Source: Lonicera japonica (lineage: Eukaryota; Streptophyta; Magnoliopsida; Dipsacales; Caprifoliaceae). Taken from it: a stretch of DNA of 64,000 nucleotides. The stretch spans positions 4,774,001 through 4,838,000 of the forward strand of contig CM038463.1 of assembly GCA_021464415.1 (NCBI GenBank), in the 5' to 3' direction. Below the pieces are notes generated by a model. It was not told the DNA's origin, made no database searches, and was given only the letters and a program-made list of their open reading frames with translations. Each line of letters begins with the position of its first letter. The first letter of the stretch is position 1. Below are positions 52,801-61,544 of this stretch, piece after piece. The position numbers and the translations under genes are program-made.

Positions 52801-54054
52801 AGGGGACTCAGGGATGGGTCTTCTATGAGAGGTACCGGGCATTGGGAGGTGATCCCAACTACATACGGGGACAGACCCATTTAGCTAGGGCGGTTCCGGG
52901 TCACTTGCCACCTGTCCCTGATCAGAGGGACAACATTCCGGATTCTGAAGACGAGGATCCTGAGGGAGAGAGGGATGTTCCTGCTGCGGCCGAGGGCGGT
53001 GGTCAGCCAGAGGGTGAGGGAGGTGATGCGACAGCTGTTCCGGAGCCGTCACCTCAGGCGACACCTGTGAGGGAGCAGCGTGCTGAGGGTTTCGAGTTTC
53101 CCACCGGCCCTTTTGTGTCTCCGGGGGTTCTTTTTGCTGCTGCTGAGGCTGCTGAGGGGAGAGCGGGATTGTCTGAGAGGTCCTGGGAGCTTGCGGACCT
53201 TGGGGCAGACTATGAGCAGTTCGGGCGGACTCCTCCAGCTGCGGTGGCTACTCCTTCTAGTGGGGTACCTCATTTGAGGGCGACAGCCATAGTGGATCCT
53301 CCGGGGGTCCGTACCTACGCCACGTTGACTCCTCTTCCGGCGACTGTCATGGGTCCTCCTGCCCGATCTCCAGGTTTCGGGGGTTCTTCATCCCGGCCTC
53401 CCTTGTTCCTGATCCGCGAGGAGGGCGGGTCCACTTCTGCTGGTGTTCCGGCGGGGACGTCTATTCCATGGGTAGATCTACCCCCACTCCCCAGGGACAT
53501 CTCTTACGTTGGCGCTGGATTACGTCGATATCCCGTCCCGGAGTACCCCCTTCCTGAGGATACTTTTGACTATTTGGGTGGTCTCCCTGATGACGAGGTA
53601 CTTTCTTCAACTTCTCTTGATACCCTTACATCTATATCTATCTATTTTGATTGTGCTGATTCTTTTATCTTATGTCTTTTTACAGCGGGTGAGTGTACGG
53701 GTGGCAGACCTACGGGCTTGGCACGCCCAGTATCTTTACAGCTGGAACCTGCTCCAGTACGTCGGTCGAGACCCTCCGGCCTACATGCGCGATTATCAGA
53801 GGGCTATCGACGTCTCCTTACGGCCGGACGACCCCTTGACCTCCTCTCATGTTCGGTCGGAGTCTAGGCGGAGTAGCAGTCGGACTTCTAGGCGATCCCG
53901 ATCTTCGGTGATCCGTCCGACGGCACCGGTTCAGTCTACGGGTCCTTCCCAGGCGGCAGTTCCTCCTGTTCCTAGCGTTCCAGTTGTTGATCTTACTCCC
54001 GAGGAGGGCTCGGGCGATAGTGGGAGCGTGTCAAAACGCGCCCGAGTAGATTAA
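49898..54054 (+). pseudogene. Antisense gene 1 of the retroelement: plant-mobile-domain-like protein (5 exons, one frameshift)
   Basis: Exons 49898-50143, 51477-52144, 52233-52406, 52491-53597 and 53686-54054 have GT/AG borders, all phase 0. Exon 2 is 668 nt, one short of a multiple of three. Its frame breaks at a G run near 51735-51741, so a single-base loss there is the only coding defect; assembly error is possible. Exon 2 carries the plant mobile domain signature: ACHWWDTTHTFHWSWGEMT, then LDLFALTGIP. Exons 3 and 4 continue with FVENEDQFPFLRRFIAG and YGLLFYLGERV. The C-terminal half is acidic/Pro-rich (about 52930-53500), and exon 5 ends in an SR-rich basic tail. It opposes gag-pol and has its own promoter and TATA. 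PMD genes captured by Ty3/gypsy elements are known; the function in the element is not. Confidence 0.75.
50285..51453. repeat. 68-bp tandem array filling intron 1 of antisense gene 1
   Basis: About 17 units of 68 bp (with 60-bp variants) contain CCCTATAACTCTCATAATTA and AGTACCCTCAGGTTTGGAAA. A higher-order period of 332 bp (four 68-bp plus one 60-bp unit) is visible: 50656-50841 and 50988-51173 are identical. The array fills nearly the whole intron (50144-51476). Confidence 0.9.
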
Positions 54055-54374
54055 TTTTTCCTTTCTGCATTTAGTGTTAGTTTTGGACAGATATATATTT
54101 ATTTTATGTTTAGACAGATATTTAAAAACTGTTCTTTTATAGGATTTATAAAATATCTTTATCTGTGTTTTGATTATACTTTTATTCTCTGTGTGTGAAA
54201 GATATATATATATAAGAGTCAGTGATTTAGAAGCCATACCTTGTAGTGTAGTGATATTTTTCCTATAAACAAAGAGCAAAATGAGAACAAGAAAGCATCT
54301 AAAAAATGATTCTTTTGGCAAAAATGACTGTTATGTGTAAGAAAAAACCAAATTAGGGTGACCCCAAAGGGGTT
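54055..54374. other. Intergenic spacer between antisense genes
   Basis: AT-rich 3' flank of gene 1 with a short ATATAT tract near 54205. No gene. Confidence 0.6.
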
Positions 54375-54453
54375 TGTCGCGCGACAATCCCTCTTGGATA
54401 TGAGTTTGTCGCGCGACAAACAGGTACAGGTCCCTCTTTTTTTGCTATAAATA
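54375..54453 (+). promoter_or_regulatory. Promoter of antisense gene 2: two palindromes plus TATA box
   Basis: Perfect TGTCGCGCGACA at 54375-54386 and 54407-54418, each extended to TTTGTCGCGCGACAA, then TATAAATA at 54446-54453, identical to the LTR TATA box. The ATG follows at 54492. Confidence 0.75.
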
Positions 54454-54491
54454 CACCCATCTTCCTTCCTTCATCCCCACACTTTCCAAAA

Positions 54492-55749
54492 ATGTCTTCT
54501 TATCGCACAAAATCTGATTTTTCTTATGTCAATGCTAGAGATGCTTTGATATCTTCCGAAAATGGTCTGAACTTTGGTGCCTTCAGTCCTTTAGCGGGTT
54601 GGTGCCATCGTCCCGTCGATTTTTCCTTTCTGTTAGGTGCCTTGTATTTCTGGAGTCCTGCGGACCATCTCTTCCGTTTTGGACTAGATGAGCTCTGCCC
54701 GACCTATGAGGAGTTCTCCTGGCTATTACGTTCTGATGTTCGTCTCCCGATGGCAGTTCCCATAGAAGAAATCGGTCCCCGTGACATGCTAATTGCTCTG
54801 TTAGCCATTCCCCAGGCGGCCTGTGATGGTTTCATTGCCGATGGTTTTCTTGACCTCCATAAAATGGTGAGCTTCTTTCATCGTTATGAAGATAGGGCCT
54901 CTTACGGCGTGGGGCGTACTGCAGCGGCCCTGATTTGCCTGGTTTCTGATATGCTGCTGGTGACGGGTTCTTCCCGTGTTGATCCGACTATCCTGAGTCT
55001 GATTTACCAGGCTAGAAATAGGGAGTCTATAGTGCCGATCATTCTTGCAGAGACCTTGAATGGTCTTGATGATGTTCAACGGGGGGCCTCGCCCTTTTTC
55101 CGGGGGAGTCCGCGTCTGCTATACATGTGGCTGCTAGAGCGCTTTCGATCGGTGGATTTCAACGGAGCTCGGCTCGACAATCCGACTCATTTCTTCCATC
55201 GGCCTCTTTTTGGTGCTTTGACCATGTCTTCCTCTGATTGGACGGTATGGTTTTCAGAGAATTTTTGGGCTATCCGGTGGAATATTCCTTGGTGGAAGCT
55301 GAGGGCGATGGTACTTAGCACTGGGGGTCAGAACTACGTTCAGGCTCCGCGGGCTCTGGTTCACTTCCTTTTATCTCCCTGGGCGTCTTTTTCGGCAGTT
55401 TAACATTCCTCAGGAGGTTCCCCTTGGTCTGAACAACTTCTCTTCTGAGTCTAAATTTGTGACCCCACATGTTTCTTTATCGGTAGAGAGGATGTGGCGT
55501 GCTCGACTGACTCGTCAGTTCAACTATGCCCGTTTTGGTATTACCCGGCCCCTCCGGGCTGATATCATTCGCTCTTGCTGGCAATCTCTGGAAGGAGAAC
55601 TGATCGACGACCCCTTTCAAATGGAGTGGTTCCGGTTCATGGATACGGAGGCTACTGATGATAACATTGTCTTTGCATATCAGATCTTGGACGAAGCTCG
55701 GATCGATTTGGCTATTGAGGACCCAGTGTGGCCAACCCCTAGGGATTAG
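54492..55749 (+). pseudogene. Antisense gene 2 of the retroelement: DUF7745-like protein (one frameshift)
   Basis: The frame from ATG 54492 runs to a stop at 55401-55403. The protein continues in another frame (YLPGRLFRQFNIPQEV...) to a stop at 55747-55749, so a frameshift lies at about 55350-55375. Conserved-looking blocks: FSFLLGALYFWSPADHLFRF, LDELCPTYEEFSWLL, IVPIILAETLNGLDD, and RLLYMWLLERF. This order (FxFGxDELxPTxEEF, then PxILAET, then LYxWLxxxF) is what I recall for DUF7745, a domain common in antisense ORFs of plant Ty3/gypsy elements and related to PMD proteins. Single exon, about 418 codons. Function unknown. It converges with integrase, 225 bp apart. Confidence 0.7.
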
Positions 55750-55973
55750 TTTCTTTCGTATTTGTTATGTCTCCTTTGTAACCTTCGGTGTTCTGAACCA
55801 CCTTTTAAATAATATATGAGGGACTGCTTGCGGGAAATAAATTTATTTACAAAGTTTAAACCGGGCCTGAAGTCACTTCTCAGGTTGCCTACGTTCCCCT
55901 TTTTTATTTTTACAAAGAACAAAAAGTTTTGAGTTGGGGCTCAGGTTTACGTAGTTCTTATTACATGCCACAC

Positions 55974-56894
55974 CTATTGATAATACTTCTTCAGTCGATC
56001 CATGTTGACTGGTGAATGTAGTAACTGCCCATCCAAATCAGTGAGTATAGCGGCACCTCCTGTATCGATTTCTTTGACGATGTATGGCCCTGTCCACTTC
56101 TGCCCGAACTTACCCCTCGGATCTCTGGCCGGTTCTCGAATTTCTTTCAATACAATATCGTTCTTGTTGATACCCCGAGTCCTCACTTTCTGGTTAAATG
56201 CTCGAGCGATTCTCTTCTGATACCCCTGATGGTGGTATGCGGCTTTCAATCTTTTCTCATCCAATAGGGCTAGCTCGTTATACCGTGCCTGGACCCACTC
56301 CAATTCATTGACTTGATTCTCTAGCATTACTCTGAGGGAAGGGACCTCTAACTCGACAGGGAGGACTGCTTCCATCCCGTATGTCAGCGAGAATGGGGTT
56401 GCCCCGGTGGAGACCCTCTCGGTGGTGCGGTATCCCCACAATGCATATGGTAATTTCTCCGGCCAATCCCGGCAGGTGTCGGTCATCTTACTTAGGATAT
56501 TCTTCAAATTCTTGTTGGCGGCTTCAACTGCCCCATTGGTTTGTGGTCTATATGGCGAAGATTTATGTCGGGTAATACCGTATTCTTCCATGATGGTATT
56601 AGCTTCTCCTTCGAAGTGGGTGCCGTTATCTGAGATGATCTCGTGTGGGACCCCATATCGGCAAACAATATTTCTTTTGATGAATCGGGCAACTTTTTTG
56701 GCATCGAGGGTCTAGTAAGACTCGGCTTCCACCCATTTGGTGAAGTAGTCGATGGCTACTAGTATGAATTCATGGCCGTTGCTGGCTTTGGGCGAGATTT
56801 TCCCTATGACGTCGATTCCCCAAGTCGCGAAAGGCCAGGGAGCAGTCATGTTGTACAATTCTTTTGGAGGAAGTTTCTGGGATTTAGCATAGAT
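55974..56894 (-). pseudogene. Integrase core of the Tat-type element, interrupted
   Basis: Continues the gag-pol frame after the TAA at 56897-56895. The core includes the WGIDVIG block (first Asp), SDNGTHF (second Asp) and NGAVEAANKN (Glu), so the catalytic triad is present. An in-frame TAG at 56714-56712 breaks it again. The C-terminus ends ...RLKKYYQ at a natural stop near 55974, a usual end for this clade. The intact remainder (56591-55974) holds the last catalytic Glu and the C-terminal domain only. Confidence 0.85.
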
Positions 56895-59800
56895 TTAGCA
56901 TTTGTGACAACGGCGTACATGGTCAGCACAATCGGTTTGTAGGGTAGACCAAAAATAACCTTGTCTGATGATCTTGCGGGCAAGTGTATGTCCGCTCATA
57001 TGAGGTCCGCAATCGCCCCCATGTATCTGATCCATTACTCTGACTGATTCTTCTTCGGTGAGGCATTGAAGATGAGTTCCGTCGTAGTTTCTTTTATACA
57101 ATCTTCCGGCACAAAGTATGAACCCTGATGCTAATCTTCTGAGCGTGACCCGTGTTTTCTTGTCTGTTTTCTCAGGATACTGATGGTTCTTCAGCAGGTT
57201 CCAGATATCGTAAAACCAAGTGGTTGAATCCCCTTCCCCTTCATTCTCTACCACCAAGGCCGTGCAATGTGCTGGTTCTGATTTCTTTTGTACCGTAAGG
57301 GTTATTTCTTCCATCCCCTCCGGGATATCGATCATAGATGCCAGGGTTGCCAGTGCGTCGGCAAAACTGTTCTGAGACCTAGGGAGATAGTAAAACTCCA
57401 CACGCTCGAACTTTCCTGCGACATCCTCTAGTCGGGCGAGGTAAGGGACTAATTTCTCTTCTCTGATCTTCCATTCCTTCAGAACTTGGTGGACCACTAG
57501 TGCTGAATCTCCGTATACCTGTATTCTCTTTATACCCTTTTGAAGAGCGATCTCTAACCCGAGTATGCATGCTTCATATTCGGCCATGTTGTTGGTGCAG
57601 AAAAAGTCCAGACGATATGATACCGGGGAGTGAGTTTGGTCCGGAGAAACTAACAGGATGCCTATCCCGTTTTCGTTTCGATTGGCGGCCCCGTCAAAGT
57701 ACAACTTCCAGTCTTCATCGATCTCGACGTTCATGATGGTTTCGTCCGGGAACTCGGCTTCTTCTAGCATATCTCCTAATATCGGATTGTGGGCCAGGTA
57801 ATCAGCTATGATCTTGCCTTTGACTGCCTTTTGGGTCATGTAGGTGATGTCGAAATCGGAGAGTAGAAACAACCATTTTGCCATTCGGTTCGAGAGAGCC
57901 GGTTTCTCGAAGAGGTATTTCAACGGATCGATCCGTGATGCCAGGATGACTGAGAAAATTAGCATGTAGTGCCGTAGTTTCTGTGTTACCCAGATGAGAG
58001 CGGTGCATGATTTCTCCAATGGTGTGTAGTTCATTTCAAATGGGGACAGTTTCTTGCTGAGGAAATAGATGGCCTGCTCTTTCCGGGTATCAGTCAGGTG
58101 CTGGGCTAGCATTGCTCCTGCGGCTGAATCAGTGACGGTTAGGTATAAAATTAAAGGTAGTCCGGTTTGTGGTGGGGCTAATACTGGGGGGTTGGAGAGA
58201 TATTCTTTGATCCTATCAAAAGCTTCCTGGCACTGATCGTTCCACTCTCCCGGTGAAGATTTCCTCAGGAGTTTGAAGATGGGTTCGCAAGTCTGAGTGA
58301 GCTGAGAGATGAACCTACTGATGTACTGCAGATTACCCAAAAATCCCCGGACTTCTTTCTCAGTACGAGGTTTAGGCATTTCTTGGATAGCTTGAACCTT
58401 GGCGGGGTCTACCTCGATCCCTTTCTTACTGACAACATAACCTAGGAGTTTTCCTTTGGTCACCCCGAACACACATTTCTGCGGATTGAGTCTCATCTGA
58501 TATTGGCGGAGCCGGTCGAAGAAAGTTCGCAGGGCTGGTATGTGACCTTCCCTCTCCTTTGATTTAATTATCATGTCGTCTATATACACCTCTACTTCTT
58601 TGTGAATCATGTCATGAAAGATAGCCGTAGCTGCCCTCTGATACGTTGCCCCGGCGTTCTTTAGCCCAAATGGCATAACGGTGTAGCAGTATGTTCCCCA
58701 CGGTGTGATGAATGCGGTTTTCTCTTGGTGATCTAGGTGCATCTTGATCTGGTTATATCCGGCAAAACCATCCACAAATGACTTCAGGGCGTGGTTGGCA
58801 GTGTTATCTATTATCAAATCGATGTTGGGCAATGGGAAATTGTCTTTCGGACAAGCTTTGTTAAGATCCCGGTAATCCACACACATGCGGACTTTCCCAT
58901 TAGCTTTTGGAACAGGCACGATGTTGGCTAACCATGAAGGGTAATCGATCACCCGTAAAAACCCTACACTCAGTTGTTTCATCACTTCTTCCTTTACCTT
59001 TAGGGACCATTCTGGCGTAAGTTTTCTTAACTTTTGCTTGACAGGTCTGAACTCCGGCTTGGTATGTATCTCGTGCATGACTATCTGACTGTTCAATCCT
59101 GGCATATCCGCATAAGACCAGGCGAAGATATCCACGTACTCTTTCAGAGTTTGTGTGAATTCCTCTTTTTCTGTTTCACTCAGACTTGTCCCAATGCGGA
59201 CCTCCTTTCTTTCCTTTTCTGTTCCGAGGTTAATTTCGAGAGTGTCTCCTTCCTCACTCTGTATACGCTGTTCCTCCCGTTCCGGGTGTTCGTTCAGTCT
59301 TTCTAACTCCTTATAAGCTATTACAGAATTACAAATAACAGGATAACGCAACACAGAGTTTTCTTCATTGATAATAGTGTTTACAGGTACAAGTTTAAAG
59401 AGTAAATCTAGGAGTGGCTCTTTCCTAGCCTTACTTTCACTCTCACCTCTCACCCTTACAATTTCACTCTTTTCCCTTTCCCTTTGGTAGTCTGGATCAG
59501 CGTATATCAGGTGTACGGGGTCATCCCTTGGCTTGTCATCCCCTAGAACCATGATGTCGAAAAGATCTCCGATCATTTCTCCCTCCTTGTCTGTCTTGTC
59601 TTCATTTCCTTCTTTCAACCCGATCGTTAATTTGGTGGAGAAACTGTGTTCAATGCTTTCTTTGACATATAGGTCCTCTTCATAGAAGATTTCCCATCCC
59701 GGCAGGTTCTCTCCGTCGCTGTTTCTCCAAGGTTCCTGAAAACCGCAAAAGGGGAAGTCCTCTCCTTCTTTGACAAAAAACCCGTTCAAAGAGCTGAAAC

Positions 59801-61382
59801 TCGGATACTGATGCCCTCGGCCCCTTTTTTGCTGATCGTCTTCTTCAGTGTGTTGGTACCCCAAACCTTCCCTTTCGTACCTCGTTACCGGTTCCAAGGC
59901 TTGAAGTAGTCCTGATTGTCCCATTCCTAGGCCGGCTCCAGGTAAGTATTTCATCATTCTTAGCATATTTGTAATCTTGGTGCTGAGACCGGGGATATTG
60001 TCAGGGGGAAGATATTCGATTACCTGGGTGCTGAGAGTTTGTACTTGAGGCTCGTAAGAAAAGTCTCCCAACTGTATACTCTGACTCCCGATGCCCAAAA
60101 TCGGGAATTCCAGATCTGCCAAGGTCCTTTCAGGATCTCCTTGGATGGTGATTACGTTCCCTTCGAACGGTATCTTGATCTTCTGGTGTAAGGAGGAAGG
60201 GAGTGCTCCTATGTCGTGTAGCCATGCCCTTCCCAATAGTAGATTAAAACTGGAGGGGATGTCTATGATTTGAAAATCGGCCGGGAAGATTCCGGGACCG
60301 ACCATGAGATCAAGCTTCAGAGAACCCAGAACGGCCCTCCTGGTATTGTCATAGGCCCTGACGGTTACGGCGGATGGTGAAAGCTCTGAATCCAAGATAC
60401 CCAAGCATCTGGCAGTCTTCAGGGGGCAAACATTTATGGTCGACCCATTGTCGATGAGGACTTGTGACAAGATCTTCCCTCGGGTTCGGACGGTGATGTG
60501 GAGAGCCAGGCTGTGTTTTCTCCCCAATGGAGACAAGTCTTCATCTGAAAATGACAGACTTCTTTGGACTGTAAGTGACCCGATCATGTTTGGCAGTTGT
60601 TCGGGTGTGGAGTCCGGTGATATCACGGCTTCGTCCAGAAGTTTGATGAAAGCGGTCCTGTGGGGTTTGGAGGCAACCAAGAGGCCCCAAATGGTGATGT
60701 GTGCCTGGGTCTTCTTCAACTGCTCAAGCACTCTATCTTCTTCTATTTCCTTAGGTGGCGGTGTTTTCTCAGCATCCGGTGGTGGTTGGTATACCCTTCC
60801 TGAACGGGTGATTTGTTGGATCCAAAGGGATGCCGGGTTTGATTCCTCTAAAGTTTCTGACGATTCTGGCTCTGTCGACCAACTGAAAGTCCCGGGGGAG
60901 GTTTCTGTCATACAGATTGTCTCCCTGGGGGGGTTTTGGGATTTCCATGATTGTTTCTTCTTATTCTGGGTCCATCCTATCCCAGATTTTCCGGGATTGG
61001 TTTTGATTGTGAGTGGTTGTGAGATCCCCTGATTTGTTTTTCCTAAACCCTGCCCGGGTAGGAAGTTCATTTTGGCCATCCATTGGTCGATTATTGGATT
61101 GAGGCCTGGGGTAACTTGAGCCTTTGCTGGCAGTACAATGGGTGCCCTGTAGGTTGGGTCATCTCGAATGAGCCCCACGGGATCGAACCCTTCTTCATCA
61201 GTGGTCAAGGCATTAATCCCTGCAGGTGGAGCATGGTTAGGAAGTGGATTGTTAGTGACATTGGGCCCGCCGGGTGCGGGGATGGTTCCGGCTTCAATGA
61301 GGTCTTGAATACGATGACGAAGGGCCAAACAACGCTCCGTGTCGTGTCCTGCAGCTTGATGATACGCACAATTCTCATTCAT
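56895..61382 (-). CDS. Pro-pol polyprotein of the Tat-type element (open part)
   Basis: An open frame of 1,495 codons continuous in frame with gag. Order: gag-end cysteine/histidine motif (CAYHQAAGHDTERC), a first G-patch-like motif (FLPGQGLGKTNQGI), protease-like VLIDNGSTINVCP (about 60463-60425), and a second G-patch-like motif (YLPGAGLGMGQSG). RT follows with FGLKNAG and YIDD (about 58586-58575), then Ty3-type RNase H. A second, archaeal-type RNase H has YFDGAANR (about 57700-57683), MAEYEA, YGDSALV and FADALA, with catalytic acids kept. Last is the integrase zinc-binding region ending RRCHKC just before the TAA. The protease has DNGS where many retroviral enzymes have DTGA. This may be expressed only if the upstream TAG is read through. 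Confidence 0.9.
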   Translation of the reverse strand: MNENCAYHQAAGHDTERCLALRHRIQDLIEAGTIPAPGGPNVTNNPLPNHAPPAGINALTTDEEGFDPVGLIRDDPTYRAPIVLPAKAQVTPGLNPIIDQWMAKMNFLPGQGLGKTNQGISQPLTIKTNPGKSGIGWTQNKKKQSWKSQNPPRETICMTETSPGTFSWSTEPESSETLEESNPASLWIQQITRSGRVYQPPPDAEKTPPPKEIEEDRVLEQLKKTQAHITIWGLLVASKPHRTAFIKLLDEAVISPDSTPEQLPNMIGSLTVQRSLSFSDEDLSPLGRKHSLALHITVRTRGKILSQVLIDNGSTINVCPLKTARCLGILDSELSPSAVTVRAYDNTRRAVLGSLKLDLMVGPGIFPADFQIIDIPSSFNLLLGRAWLHDIGALPSSLHQKIKIPFEGNVITIQGDPERTLADLEFPILGIGSQSIQLGDFSYEPQVQTLSTQVIEYLPPDNIPGLSTKITNMLRMMKYLPGAGLGMGQSGLLQALEPVTRYEREGLGYQHTEEDDQQKRGRGHQYPSFSSLNGFFVKEGEDFPFCGFQEPWRNSDGENLPGWEIFYEEDLYVKESIEHSFSTKLTIGLKEGNEDKTDKEGEMIGDLFDIMVLGDDKPRDDPVHLIYADPDYQREREKSEIVRVRGESESKARKEPLLDLLFKLVPVNTIINEENSVLRYPVICNSVIAYKELERLNEHPEREEQRIQSEEGDTLEINLGTEKERKEVRIGTSLSETEKEEFTQTLKEYVDIFAWSYADMPGLNSQIVMHEIHTKPEFRPVKQKLRKLTPEWSLKVKEEVMKQLSVGFLRVIDYPSWLANIVPVPKANGKVRMCVDYRDLNKACPKDNFPLPNIDLIIDNTANHALKSFVDGFAGYNQIKMHLDHQEKTAFITPWGTYCYTVMPFGLKNAGATYQRAATAIFHDMIHKEVEVYIDDMIIKSKEREGHIPALRTFFDRLRQYQMRLNPQKCVFGVTKGKLLGYVVSKKGIEVDPAKVQAIQEMPKPRTEKEVRGFLGNLQYISRFISQLTQTCEPIFKLLRKSSPGEWNDQCQEAFDRIKEYLSNPPVLAPPQTGLPLILYLTVTDSAAGAMLAQHLTDTRKEQAIYFLSKKLSPFEMNYTPLEKSCTALIWVTQKLRHYMLIFSVILASRIDPLKYLFEKPALSNRMAKWLFLLSDFDITYMTQKAVKGKIIADYLAHNPILGDMLEEAEFPDETIMNVEIDEDWKLYFDGAANRNENGIGILLVSPDQTHSPVSYRLDFFCTNNMAEYEACILGLEIALQKGIKRIQVYGDSALVVHQVLKEWKIREEKLVPYLARLEDVAGKFERVEFYYLPRSQNSFADALATLASMIDIPEGMEEITLTVQKKSEPAHCTALVVENEGEGDSTTWFYDIWNLLKNHQYPEKTDKKTRVTLRRLASGFILCAGRLYKRNYDGTHLQCLTEEESVRVMDQIHGGDCGPHMSGHTLARKIIRQGYFWSTLQTDCADHVRRCHKC

Positions 61383-61544
61383 TCTCCAGGTATTTGGAAT
61401 AGGGTTTGGTGGGGGGCGCGGGTTGAGTGGAGTGATTAGTCCGGCCTTTTGGAGCAGCTCCAGACTTTTTACCAGTGTAGTGGGGAGGGTGCAGAAGTTT
61501 CTCCTTTTCTTGTCCTCGGTGTTCGAAGGGCCTCCTTGTGCGGG

